Shown piece after piece: positions 39,879-48,173 of a stretch of DNA of 64,000 nt (its first letter is position 1; every line of letters begins with the position of its first letter). The stretch is taken from NCBI RefSeq assembly GCF_900177295.1, contig NZ_FWZX01000010.1, forward strand, positions 62,001-126,000, written 5' to 3'. The DNA comes from Tistlia consotensis USBA 355 (GTDB taxonomy: Bacteria; Pseudomonadota; Alphaproteobacteria; Kiloniellales; DSM-21159). The notes under the pieces are model-generated. The model did not search any database, was not told the DNA's origin, and saw nothing but the letters and a program-made list of their open reading frames with translations. Both the position numbers and the translations under genes were made by a program.

Positions 39879-40916
39879 TCAGACCGTAGCGATCGGGGTC
39901 GCCGGCGAGCCGACGGCGCCGGGCAGGTTGAGCGGCGGCGCGGTCAGCAGGAAGCGCGAGCGGCCCTGTGCGCGCAGGTGCCCGGCGAGGTCGTGCAGCC
40001 ACCAGAGCTCGCCCAGGTGGATGCCGAGCTTGAACAGGCAGAGCTCGTGCAGCGGCAGGGCCGCGCAGTCGCCGTGGCCCTCGGCGGCCGGGTAGGCCTC
40101 GACCGCGTAGTTGTCGGCGATCAGCACCGCCAGGCCCGAGTCGCGGATCCAGTCCTGCAGCCTGGGATCGCGGCCGTTCAGCGCCGCCGCCGCGCCGTGC
40201 AGGCGCTCGGCATCGGGCTGGCCGCCCATCTCGCGGACGATGCGCGTGAAGCCGGTGTGCAGGCAGACCATGTCGCCCGGCTCGACCGTCACCTTGTCGG
40301 CCGCCATGACGCGCATCAGCTCGTCGTAGCCGACCAGGGTGCGGGCGTCGCCGAAGTGCGCGTGCAGGTCGACCAGGACGGCGCGGCCCTGGACGCCGCG
40401 CTCGGCCATGACCTGGATGCCGAGGCGCCTGGCGCAGGGGCCCTCGAAGGGCGCCGCCGTCGGGTCGGGCGGCGGAACGACATCCTGCCCGGCGCGCCAG
40501 CCGTTGTAGTAGACCGCCTCGGCCTCGCCGTCGCCGTCGGCATCGAAGCGCCCGCCGACATGGGACAGCGCGTCCCACTGGGTCGAGTACTGGGTGTGCA
40601 GCAGCACCGCGTCGTCGGAGATCACGTCGGTGAACTGCGCCGCCTCGCGGGCCAGCGGGAAGTTGTAGTTCGCCTCGCCCAGGCGCTCGGTCGCGAAGAG
40701 CCGCGGCGGATGGCGGCGCGGGTTCAGCTTGTTGCCGCCGGGCAGGTCGAGCGGCAGCGACAGGCAGAAGGTCCGTCCCTCCCTGACCTCCGCGATGCCC
40801 TTCAGCACCTGCTCCGGACCGATCAGGTTGAGCCGACCGGCCTGGTCGTCCGGCCCGAACTCCCCCCAGTTGGATCCCTCGGGGCGCCTGGCCCAGCGCG
40901 GCGACGTCATCGGCAT
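39879..40916 (-). CDS. Cyclase-family protein (kynurenine formamidase-like hydrolase)
   Basis: A 345-residue protein of the cyclase family, which includes metal-dependent formamidases and lactone or amide hydrolases. The metal motif HxGTHxD appears as DALSHVGGRFDADGDG, with Thr-His replaced by Gly-Arg. AERGVQGRAVLVDLHAHFGD and PGDMVCLHTGFTRIVREMGG follow, and IADNYAVEAYPAAEGHGDCA carries further likely ligands. Larger members of this subfamily with the variant motif are common in CoA-catabolic clusters; their reaction is mostly unknown. It is in the leftward operon just after the Liv ATPase gene livF, 40 bases away. Confidence 0.8.
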   Translation of the reverse strand: MPMTSPRWARRPEGSNWGEFGPDDQAGRLNLIGPEQVLKGIAEVREGRTFCLSLPLDLPGGNKLNPRRHPPRLFATERLGEANYNFPLAREAAQFTDVISDDAVLLHTQYSTQWDALSHVGGRFDADGDGEAEAVYYNGWRAGQDVVPPPDPTAAPFEGPCARRLGIQVMAERGVQGRAVLVDLHAHFGDARTLVGYDELMRVMAADKVTVEPGDMVCLHTGFTRIVREMGGQPDAERLHGAAAALNGRDPRLQDWIRDSGLAVLIADNYAVEAYPAAEGHGDCAALPLHELCLFKLGIHLGELWWLHDLAGHLRAQGRSRFLLTAPPLNLPGAVGSPATPIATV

Positions 40917-40956
40917 CTCCTCGAACTCGCTATCGGGTGGGGCGGCAGGGGGCCTG

Positions 40957-41712
40957 CTAGAACAGCTTCATCAGCTCGACATGGTCGCGCAACGGATCCG
41001 GAGGTCCGTCGTACACTACCGCGCCGGTCTTGAGCACCAGGGCGCGCTGGGCGATCGGCAGCGAGAGCTGGACGTTCTGCTCGACCATCAGGATCGCGAC
41101 CCCCATGGTCCGGTTGATCGTGACGACCGCCTGCATGACCCGCTCGACCAGGTTGGGCGCCAGGCCGATCGAGGGCTCGTCGAGCAGGATCACCCTCGGC
41201 TCGTGCATCAGCGCCATGCCGATCGCCAGCATCTGCTGCTGGCCGCCCGACAGGGTGCCGGCGGTCTGGCTGCGCCGCTCGGCGAGGATCGGGAAGAGCT
41301 CGAAGACCCGCTCGCGGCGCTCGGCGAGCAGGGCCGAGCGCGGCTCGACGAAGCCGCCGAGCTCCAGGTTGTCGGCGACCGAGAGCGTGCGGAACACGCC
41401 GTGGCCCTGCGGCACGTAGGCGAGGCCGTCGGTAACGTTCTCGGCCGCCTTGCGGCCGGTGATGTCGCGGCCGTGGTAGCTGACCGAGCCCCCCATCGGC
41501 TTGCCGAGCCCGAAGATCGCCCGCAGCAGCGTCGTCTTGCCGGCGCCGTTGTGGCCAAGCATCAGCAGCACCTCGCGCTCGCCGAGCGCCAGGCTGACGT
41601 CGTGCACGACGCGCTTGCGGCCGTAGCCGGCGCCCAGCCCCCGCACGGCGAGGACCACCTCGGTCCCGGAGGCCGTCTCGGCCGCTGCGGCCGCGCTGTC
41701 GGTCCTGCTCAT
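40957..41712 (-). CDS. livF: Branched-chain amino acid-type ABC transporter ATPase LivF
   Basis: A 251-residue ATPase. Walker A is MLGHNGAGKTTLLRAIFG, the Q-loop region is GLAYVPQGHGVFRTLSVADN, the signature TLSGGQQQMLAIGMAL, and Walker B VILLDEPSIGLAPNLV. The KTGAVVYDGPP end is typical of LivF. The start overlaps the stop of the LivM-LivG fusion gene (ATGA, 41709-41712). In this gene setting the importer probably takes up a carboxylic or aromatic acid rather than an amino acid. Confidence 0.94.
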   Translation of the reverse strand: MSRTDSAAAAAETASGTEVVLAVRGLGAGYGRKRVVHDVSLALGEREVLLMLGHNGAGKTTLLRAIFGLGKPMGGSVSYHGRDITGRKAAENVTDGLAYVPQGHGVFRTLSVADNLELGGFVEPRSALLAERRERVFELFPILAERRSQTAGTLSGGQQQMLAIGMALMHEPRVILLDEPSIGLAPNLVERVMQAVVTINRTMGVAILMVEQNVQLSLPIAQRALVLKTGAVVYDGPPDPLRDHVELMKLF

Positions 41713-43412
41713 CTGAAGTAGCGCTCCGCGAGCTCGGGGTCGGCCATCAGCTCCTCGGGCCGGCCGACCGCCATGGCATGGCCCTCGTCGAGGTAGTAGA
41801 CGACGCTGCACAGCTCCTTGATGACGTCCAGGTTGTGCTCGATGATGCAGACGGTCTTGCCGCTCTCGGCCAGCCGGCGCATCACCGGGAAGATCTCCTG
41901 GAGCGTCGCGCCGTCGAGGCCGGACAGCGGCTCGTCGAACAGCAGGACGTCGGCCCCGGTCGCGAGCAGGCGCGCCACGACCAGCAGCTTCTCCTCGGCG
42001 TAGGACAGGTTCTCGGCGGTCTCGTGCAGCTGCTCCTCGAGGCCGACGAAGGCGAGCACCTCGCGGGCGCGCCGGACGTTGGCGGCCTCGTCGCGGCGCA
42101 CCGCCGCCGGCCGGAAGTAGACCGAGAAGACGCTGTCGCCGACCTGCCCGGGCAGCGCCACCAGCACGTTCTCCAGCACGGTCATCTTGGTGAAGAGCCG
42201 CAGGTCCTGGAACGAGCGGGCGACGCCGGCGCGCGCCAGCTCGTAGGGCTTGAGCGCGCCGGTCGAGCTGCCGTCGAGCAGCACCTCGCCGCCGGTCGGC
42301 TTGAGGAAGCCGGTCAACAGGTTGAAGGCGGTGGTCTTGCCGGCGCCGTTCGGCCCGATCAGGCCGGTGATCGTGCCGGGCTCCAGGCGGATGTCGAGGC
42401 TGCTGATCGCGACGATGCCGCCGAACTGCTTGGCGAGGCCGCGGCCCTCGATGGTCCGGCCGCGCGCCGCCGCGCCGGCCGAGGCGCGGAGCGGGACCGC
42501 CGCCGCCTCGCCGCCGCCGGGGCCGCTGGACGCGCGGGTGCGCGCCTGGGTCTTGCGCTCGCCGAGCAGGCCCTGCGGCCGGTAGATCAGGATCGCCACC
42601 ATGACCAGGCCGTAGAGCACCAGGCGCGACTTGTCGGCGATGTCGACCGGCAGCGCGATGAACTTCAGCAGCTCCGGCAGGATCACCAGGATCGCCGCGC
42701 CGAGCACCGAGCCGACCAGGTTGCCGGCGCCGCCGAGGATGACCATCGCCAGGATGTAGATCGTCTCCTCGATCAGGAAGCTGTCGGCGCCGACGTAGTT
42801 GAAGTAGCGCGCGAAGAGCGAGCCGGCGACGGCGGCGAGCCCGGCCGAGAAGGCGAAGACCACCAGCTTCATGGCGACGACGTTCTTGCCGACCGAGACG
42901 GCGGCGCTCTCGTTCTCGCGCATCGCCCTGAGCGAGCGCCCGAAAGGCGAGGTCGCCAGGCGCCAGGCGATCCAGAAGCACAGGGCCGCGACCAGCAGGG
43001 CGACCGGCAGGAAGCTCGTCGGCGAGTCCAGCGACAGCCCGAAGACCTGGTAGTTCGGCACGCCGCTGATGCCGTCGGTGCCGCCGGTCAGCCCGGTCCA
43101 GTTCATCGCGACCTCGACCAGGATGATCTGGAAGGCCAGGGTCACGACGACGAGGTAGTCGCCGACGATCCTGAGCGCCGGCAGCGCGAGCAGCGTGCCG
43201 ACCCCGGCGCCGACGACGGCGCTGGCGATCAGCGGCAGCGGGAACGGCAGGCCGACGTCGACCAGCAGGATCGCCGTGGTGTAGGCGCCGAGGCCGTAGA
43301 AGGCGGCCTGGGACAGGGCGAACAGCCCGGCGAAGCCGATCAGCAGGTTGAAGGAGGTCGCGAGGATGGAATAGAGGCAGACCATCACAGCGATGTGCAG
43401 GAGGTACTCCAC
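41709..43412 (-). CDS. LivM-LivG fusion: ABC permease joined to ATPase
   Basis: One 567-residue frame covers a LivM permease and a LivG ATPase. The permease (about 1-305, with 8-10 helices) contains LIGFAGLFALSQAAFYGLGA, GDYLVVVTLAFQIILVEVAM, FGRSLRAMRENESAAVSVGK and LAMVILGGAGNLVGSVLGAA. An Ala/Arg-rich linker (about 315-345) leads to the ATPase, with Walker A GLIGPNGAGKTTAFNLLTG, Walker B DVLLFDEPLSGLDG, and a signature in the variant form LSYAEEKLLVVARLL. Start GTG 43412 (VEYLLHIAVMVCLY) was chosen since earlier codons belong to another frame of livH. It lies 17 bases after livH. LivM-LivG fusions occur in several proteobacteria. Confidence 0.92.
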   Translation of the reverse strand: MEYLLHIAVMVCLYSILATSFNLLIGFAGLFALSQAAFYGLGAYTTAILLVDVGLPFPLPLIASAVVGAGVGTLLALPALRIVGDYLVVVTLAFQIILVEVAMNWTGLTGGTDGISGVPNYQVFGLSLDSPTSFLPVALLVAALCFWIAWRLATSPFGRSLRAMRENESAAVSVGKNVVAMKLVVFAFSAGLAAVAGSLFARYFNYVGADSFLIEETIYILAMVILGGAGNLVGSVLGAAILVILPELLKFIALPVDIADKSRLVLYGLVMVAILIYRPQGLLGERKTQARTRASSGPGGGEAAAVPLRASAGAAARGRTIEGRGLAKQFGGIVAISSLDIRLEPGTITGLIGPNGAGKTTAFNLLTGFLKPTGGEVLLDGSSTGALKPYELARAGVARSFQDLRLFTKMTVLENVLVALPGQVGDSVFSVYFRPAAVRRDEAANVRRAREVLAFVGLEEQLHETAENLSYAEEKLLVVARLLATGADVLLFDEPLSGLDGATLQEIFPVMRRLAESGKTVCIIEHNLDVIKELCSVVYYLDEGHAMAVGRPEELMADPELAERYFR

Positions 43413-43429
43413 CGCCTTGCGCCTCCGCC

Positions 43430-44296
43430 CTAGAGCCGGCTCGCGCCGAACAGCCCCTGGGGCCGCGCGACGAGAATCAGGAACAGCACCACGAAGGCGA
43501 TCGAGCTCTGCCACTCGGTCGGGATCTTCCAGAGCCCCAGGCTCTGCACCAGGCCGAGGGCGAATCCGCCGACCACGGCGCCGCGGATCGAGCCGATGCC
43601 GCCGACCACCACCGTGACGAAGGCCATGAAGACCGCCTGGAAGCCCATGTGCGTGGTCGCGCCGTCCTTGAGCAGGATCAGCACGGCCGGGACCGCCGAG
43701 AGCGCCGAGCCGATGGCGAAGACGGCGATCGCCATGCGGGTCGTGTCGATGCCGATGATCTCGGCCATCTCGCGGTTGTCGGTCATCGCCACGATCGCCT
43801 TGCCGAAGCGCGTGTAGCGCAGGAACAGGAACAGCGCGCCGCCGAGGATCGCCAGGCTGGCGATCTGCCAGAGATGGATCGAGGTGAAGAAGACCGGCCC
43901 CAGGAAGAAGACGTCGTAGTTGACGTTCTCGATCACCTTGTTGCCGGCGCCGAAGACGATGCCGAGCAGGTTCTCCAGCAGGATGAAGAGGCCGAGCGAG
44001 GCGATCAGCGCGACCAGGCCGGGCGCGCCGCGCACCTGGATCGGCCGGTAGATCACCAGGAAGCTCGCGACCCCCAGGACGGCCGCGACCGCGACCGCGA
44101 AGACCCCGGCGAGCGGCAGCGGCACGCCGAGCGAGGCCGCCCACCAGGCCGCGTAGGCGGCGCAGGCGAAGATCGGCCCGTAGGCGAAGTGCACGATCTT
44201 CGTGGTCGCGAAGATCAGGCCGAAGCCGACCCCGAGCAGCGCGTAGTAGCTGCCGTTGGTCAGGCCGTTGAAGAACAGCTGGAGGAAGAGGTCCAT
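43430..44296 (-). CDS. livH: Branched-chain amino acid-type ABC permease LivH
   Basis: A 288-residue membrane permease with about eight helices. The start MDLFLQLFFNGLTNGSYYALLGVGF is typical of LivH. The mid-protein blocks YTRFGKAIVAMTDNREMAEI and MGFQAVFMAFVTVVVGGIGS (the ATPase-contact region) are conserved in the family. It precedes the LivM-LivG fusion gene by 17 bases and follows the binding-protein gene after an 87-base gap with a strong hairpin. Confidence 0.94.
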   Translation of the reverse strand: MDLFLQLFFNGLTNGSYYALLGVGFGLIFATTKIVHFAYGPIFACAAYAAWWAASLGVPLPLAGVFAVAVAAVLGVASFLVIYRPIQVRGAPGLVALIASLGLFILLENLLGIVFGAGNKVIENVNYDVFFLGPVFFTSIHLWQIASLAILGGALFLFLRYTRFGKAIVAMTDNREMAEIIGIDTTRMAIAVFAIGSALSAVPAVLILLKDGATTHMGFQAVFMAFVTVVVGGIGSIRGAVVGGFALGLVQSLGLWKIPTEWQSSIAFVVLFLILVARPQGLFGASRL

Positions 44297-44340
44297 GCCG
44301 CTGCCGCCGTTCCCTGGGATGGCTGTCGCGTGCGAAGGAC

Positions 44341-44368
44341 GGCGGCCGCCGGGGAGCCGGCGGCCGCC
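44341..44368. terminator. Strong GC hairpin between the binding-protein gene and livH
   Basis: GGCGGCCGCCGG (44341-44352) and CCGGCGGCCGCC (44357-44368) form a perfect 12-bp stem with a 4-base loop. There is no T-tract, so it is more likely a partial terminator or an mRNA stabiliser. This is a common way to make more binding protein than permease. Confidence 0.65.
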
Positions 44369-44383
44369 GCGGGACTCACCGGG

Positions 44384-45544
44384 TCACTTGACCTCGATGT
44401 AGTGCTGGAAGACGCCCTTGCCGGCGTCGTCGACCTTGAACAGGGCGACCCGCTTCTTGGCGACGCCGTTGTCCTGGAAGGTCATCTTGCCGCCGTAGAC
44501 GCTGTCGAACACCGGGTTCTCGCGCAGCAGCTCGGCCAGCTTGTCGCCCTTGATCGGGATGCCCTTGGCCTTGGCGCGGCGCATCAGCTCGGCGATGACG
44601 TAGGTGCCCTCGTAGTAGTTCGCCGCATAGAACTCCGGCTGCTCGCCGTAGCGCTTCTCGTAGCCGTCGGCGAACTTCTTGGCCCAGCCGCCCTCGGCCG
44701 GCGTGAAGTAGTCCGAGGTGTACTCGTAGCCGGCCGCGTACTTGCCGGCCAGCTTGGCGATCTGGTCGTTGTACTCGATGCCGATGATCGGCATCTTCAT
44801 GCCGAACTCGCGGGCCCGCTTGATCGCCAGGCCGGGGTCGGGGCTGAACAGCCAGAGGCCCAGGACGTCCGGCTTCGAGGCCCGGATCTTGGCCATCTGG
44901 GTGTCGATGTTGGTGGCCCCGACCTCCATCGATTCGGTGGCCACGATCTCGCCGCCCAGCGTGCCCGTCCAGTAGGGCTCGACGGCCTTGATCACGCTCT
45001 CGCCGGCGTCCGACTTCCAGGCCAGCTGGGCCATCCGCTTGGCGCCCAGCTCGTGGGCCCGGGTCGCCGCCGCCCGGCCGAGGTCGGAGGCCAGCGAGCG
45101 GTTGTGGAAGAGATACTTCGAGGCGCCGATCAGCGCCGAGGAGACGCCGCCGCCGTTGAGCAGGAAGATGCCCTTCTCGTCGGCGATCGGGGCGATCGCC
45201 AGGGTCGGCGGCGAGAAGGAGGTCAGCACCGCCTGGACGTCGTGCAGGTCGATCAGGCGGTTCATCGCCGCGACACCTTCCTTGGCGACGCCGCTCTTGT
45301 GGTCCTCGATGACCGCCTCCAGGGGCACGCCGTCGATGCCGCCGGCGGCGTTGATCTCGTCGACGGCCTGCTCGATGGCCTGCGACATGACCTTGCCGTA
45401 CCAGTTGGCCTTCCCGCTCATCGCCAGGATGGCGCCGATCTTGTAGCTCTTGGGGTTGTCCTGTGCGGACGCGCCGGCGGCCAGGCCGCCGACCAGCGCC
45501 ACGGACATCACGGCCGCCGCGAGCGGCCTCAGCAACGTCTTCAT
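44384..45544 (-). CDS. Liv-type ABC transporter substrate-binding protein
   Basis: A 386-residue periplasmic protein. A signal peptide ends near VGGLAAGASAQ (about residue 27). The peripla_BP_6-type receptor follows: YKIGAILAMSGKANWYGKVM, EINAAGGIDGVPLEAVIEDH, SYKYLFHN-type hinge SALIGASKYLFHNRSLASDL and VYGGKMTFQDNGVAKKRVAL. Such receptors in catabolic clusters bind aliphatic or aromatic acids as well as amino acids. It is the first gene of the leftward operon livH, livMG, livF, cyclase, ADP-forming ligase and FMN-barrel protein. The upstream 147 bases lack the CCTAC motif seen elsewhere. Confidence 0.93.
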   Translation of the reverse strand: MKTLLRPLAAAVMSVALVGGLAAGASAQDNPKSYKIGAILAMSGKANWYGKVMSQAIEQAVDEINAAGGIDGVPLEAVIEDHKSGVAKEGVAAMNRLIDLHDVQAVLTSFSPPTLAIAPIADEKGIFLLNGGGVSSALIGASKYLFHNRSLASDLGRAAATRAHELGAKRMAQLAWKSDAGESVIKAVEPYWTGTLGGEIVATESMEVGATNIDTQMAKIRASKPDVLGLWLFSPDPGLAIKRAREFGMKMPIIGIEYNDQIAKLAGKYAAGYEYTSDYFTPAEGGWAKKFADGYEKRYGEQPEFYAANYYEGTYVIAELMRRAKAKGIPIKGDKLAELLRENPVFDSVYGGKMTFQDNGVAKKRVALFKVDDAGKGVFQHYIEVK

Positions 45545-45691
45545 CAGCTGTCCTCCCTATGCTGACTGTCGTCCGCCCGCCCCTCGCCGTTTGCCGGTCT
45601 CTCGGGGACGCCGGACCTTCCGGGTGATGACTGTTCGCTACCTGTCTCTCGACTCCGTCTGATCGTCTCTTCGGCTCGAAACGTCGCGCCG

Positions 45692-47203
45692 CTAGCTCGG
45701 CGTGTCGGCGGCAAGGCCCAGCAGGGCGCGCCGGCGCAGCCAGAGGCTCGGGCGATAGCGGTCCTCGCCGGTGATCGCCTGCAGCTGCTCCATGATCCGC
45801 AGCGTCGTCGCCAGCCCCAGGTCGCCGGCCATCTCGAGCGGGCCGAGCGGGTAGTTGAGGCCGAGCTTGAGCGCGAGGTCGATCTCCGCCGGCACGGCCA
45901 GCCCGATCTGCGCCATGTAGCAGCCCAGGTTGGCGATGAAGGCGCGCATGCGCTGGGCGACGAAGCCCGGCGAATCGTGGATCACCGTCGCCCTGCGGCC
46001 GCTGGCGACCACCGCCGCTGCCACCGCGTCGCCCACCGCCGGGTCGGCGCCCGGCGCGGTCATCAGGGTCAGGCGCTTGTCGGTGCCGGCCGAGAGGTCG
46101 AGCGCGACGAGCCGGCGAGCATCACAGCCGCAGCGCACCGCGAAGCTCGTGGCATCCTCGCCGACCGGGTAGCCGAGCAGCGGGCTCTTGCCGTCGTCGG
46201 CGGCCAGGACCCGCAGGCCCAGCGTCTCGGCCAGGGCGGACAGCTCGGGCGAGGCCTCGGCCAGCACGACCGAGGTCGCCGCCGCGCCCGCGGGCGCGTA
46301 GTCGGCGTCGTCCGGGTCGCAGCGCTTGCCCGCCTCGTCGTAGACGTAGTGCCCGCGGCGGGTCTTGCGGCCGAAACGGCCGGCCTCGTAGAGCAGCTTG
46401 TGCTGCGGCGAGGTCGCGATCCGCGGATCGTCCATGTAGCCCTCGTAGACGATGATCGAGACCGGGAAGTTCACGTCGATGCCGGTCAGGTCCATCAGCT
46501 CGAAGGGGCCCATGCGGAAGCCGCAGCAGTCGCGCAGGATCGCGTCGATCTGCGAGGGGCTGGCGACGCCCTCGTGCTGCATGCGCAGGGCCTCGGTGGT
46601 GAAGGCGCGGCCGCCGAAGTTGACCAGGAAGCCCGGCGCGTCCTTGACCTGGACCGGCGTGCGGGTCATGCGCCGGCCGAGCGCCGCCAGCCGGTCGCAG
46701 ACCGCCTGATCCGTGTCCGGCCCCTTGATGATCTCGACCAGCTTCATCAGCGGCACGGGATTGAAGAAGTGCATGCCGGCGATGCGGCCCGGCTGCCGGC
46801 AGTGCCGCGCGATCGCGCCGATCGGGATCGAGGAGGTGTTGGTCGCCAGCAGGGCGTCGTCGCGCACCACGGCCTCGAGCTCGGTGAAGACCTTGATCTT
46901 GACCTCGATGTTCTCGATCACCGCCTCGATCACGCTGTCGCAGGGCGCCAAGCCGGCGATCGCCCCGACCACCTCCAGGCGCCCGGCCATGGCGGCGCAG
47001 TCCGCGACTGCGAGCTGGCCCTTCTCGACCAGCCGCTCCAGGCGCTTGACGATCTGCTGGCGGCCGGCCTCGGCGGCGCCCTCCTTCGCGTCGAACAGCA
47101 GGGTGCGCATGCCCCCCATCGTCGAGACCTGCGCGATGCCCTGGCCCATCGCGCCCAGGCCGACGATGCCGACGCAATGATCCGGAGCGACTTCACCCTG
47201 CAT
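45692..47203 (-). CDS. 3-hydroxyacyl-CoA dehydrogenase
   Basis: A 503-residue NAD-dependent dehydrogenase oxidising 3-hydroxyacyl-CoA to 3-oxoacyl-CoA. The NAD fold begins VGIVGLGAMGQGIAQVSTMG. The catalytic region has LATNTSSIPIGAIARHCRQP and RIAGMHFFNPVPLMKLVEII. A second C-terminal dehydrogenase domain (SPGFVAQRMRAFIANLGCYM, LKLGLNYPLGPLEMAGDLGL) gives the doubled layout of PaaH/PaaC-like members. ATG 47203 is preceded by GGGGAGG. The candidate operator site D lies directly upstream and overlaps that ribosome site. It is divergent from an enoyl-CoA hydratase gene. Confidence 0.94.
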   Translation of the reverse strand: MQGEVAPDHCVGIVGLGAMGQGIAQVSTMGGMRTLLFDAKEGAAEAGRQQIVKRLERLVEKGQLAVADCAAMAGRLEVVGAIAGLAPCDSVIEAVIENIEVKIKVFTELEAVVRDDALLATNTSSIPIGAIARHCRQPGRIAGMHFFNPVPLMKLVEIIKGPDTDQAVCDRLAALGRRMTRTPVQVKDAPGFLVNFGGRAFTTEALRMQHEGVASPSQIDAILRDCCGFRMGPFELMDLTGIDVNFPVSIIVYEGYMDDPRIATSPQHKLLYEAGRFGRKTRRGHYVYDEAGKRCDPDDADYAPAGAAATSVVLAEASPELSALAETLGLRVLAADDGKSPLLGYPVGEDATSFAVRCGCDARRLVALDLSAGTDKRLTLMTAPGADPAVGDAVAAAVVASGRRATVIHDSPGFVAQRMRAFIANLGCYMAQIGLAVPAEIDLALKLGLNYPLGPLEMAGDLGLATTLRIMEQLQAITGEDRYRPSLWLRRRALLGLAADTPS

Positions 47204-47205
47204 AA

Positions 47206-47221
47206 CATCCTCCCCAGTAGG
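47206..47221 (-). promoter_or_regulatory. Candidate operator, site D: CCTAC-TGG-GGAG-GATG
   Basis: Read on the minus strand, this matches 11 of 13 defined positions of CCTAC-N3-GTAG-TATG. It lies in the divergent gap between the hydroxyacyl-CoA dehydrogenase (47203) and the enoyl-CoA hydratase gene (47350). Part of the match (GGAGG) is also the ribosome site, so it is weaker evidence than sites A and B. Confidence 0.45.
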
Positions 47222-47349
47222 TTATGATATGATAGAAGCATTCCAACGCCTTGGCCAGACGGTGTTGCGCGGCGCTCCGCAGGGAGCGGCGCGGCGCGCC
47301 GCCGCGGCCCGGAAATCCGCCCCCCGAGGCCCCACAGGGAGACCGCAAG

Positions 47350-48132
47350 ATGACCGATGCTTCCCAGCCCGTGCTCAGCGAACGGATCGACGAGGCCGTG
47401 GTCCTCGTGCGCATCAACCGCGGCGAGGTGCGCAACGCCCTCAACACCGCGACGCGCAAGGCGCTCGCCGAGGCCTTCGCGGCCTGCCACGACGACGAGA
47501 GCGTGCGCGCCATCGTGCTGACCGGCAACGAGGAGGCCTTCGCCGCCGGCGCCGATCTCAAGGAGTTCATGGCGGCCGGCGCGGTCGACATCGCGCGCGG
47601 GCGCTCGGAGAAGTACTGGAAGACGATCATGGCGACGCCGCAGCCGATCATCGCCGCGGTCAACGGCTTCGCGCTCGGCGGCGGCATGGAGCTGGCGATG
47701 ATGGCCGACATCATCGTCGCCGGCGAAGGCGCCACCTTCGGCCAGCCGGAGGTACGGGTCGGGATCATGCCGGGCGCCGGCGGGACCCAGCGCCTGACCC
47801 GGGCGGTCGGCAAGTACAACGCCATGCGGCTCTGCCTGACCGGCAAGCCGATCGACGCCGCCGAGGCCTACCGGATCGGCCTGGTCAGCCAGCTGGTCCC
47901 GGACGCCGAGGTGCTGGCCACGGCGCTCGACATGGCGCGCTCCCTGGCCAGGCTGCCGCCGCTCGCGCTGCAGGCGACGAAGGAGGCGATCCTGCATTCG
48001 GAGAACACCTCCCTCGAGGCCGGCCTCGCGATGGAGCGGCGCGCGCTGCAGGTGCTCTTCGCGAGCCGCGACAAGAACGAGGGCATGACCGCCTTCTTCG
48101 AGAAGCGCCGGCCGAGCTTCACCGGCGAGTAG
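47350..48132 (+). CDS. Enoyl-CoA hydratase
   Basis: A 260-residue crotonase-fold hydratase. Oxyanion motifs are EEAFAAGADLKEFMA and AAVNGFALGGGMELAMMADI. The hydratase Glu block is present, TFGQPEVRVGIMPGAGGTQR, and a second acidic block is RLCLTGKPIDAAEAYRIGLV. It would add water across 2-enoyl-CoA, complementing the divergent 3-hydroxyacyl-CoA dehydrogenase. ATG 47350 follows a GGGAGACCGCAAG ribosome site. Confidence 0.94.
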   Translation: MTDASQPVLSERIDEAVVLVRINRGEVRNALNTATRKALAEAFAACHDDESVRAIVLTGNEEAFAAGADLKEFMAAGAVDIARGRSEKYWKTIMATPQPIIAAVNGFALGGGMELAMMADIIVAGEGATFGQPEVRVGIMPGAGGTQRLTRAVGKYNAMRLCLTGKPIDAAEAYRIGLVSQLVPDAEVLATALDMARSLARLPPLALQATKEAILHSENTSLEAGLAMERRALQVLFASRDKNEGMTAFFEKRRPSFTGE

Positions 48133-48173
48133 CGGGGCGGGCGGCGGCGATGCCGCGGGGCGGCGGGCAGTCT

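Noticed and set aside
36748-40578. A 1276-codon leftward frame as one giant protein
   Set aside because: Only the last 334 residues are a real protein (start 37752); upstream it is an out-of-frame reading of the ADP-forming ligase gene.
37860-41033. A 1057-codon rightward open frame
   Set aside because: Antisense to the ligase and cyclase genes, low-complexity Arg/Asp/His content, no recognisable domain.
47222-47249. TATGAT-like hexamers around 47224-47235 as a strong promoter for the enoyl-CoA hydratase gene
   Set aside because: Two overlapping -10-like words occur but no -35 at a proper distance, so I did not annotate a specific promoter.
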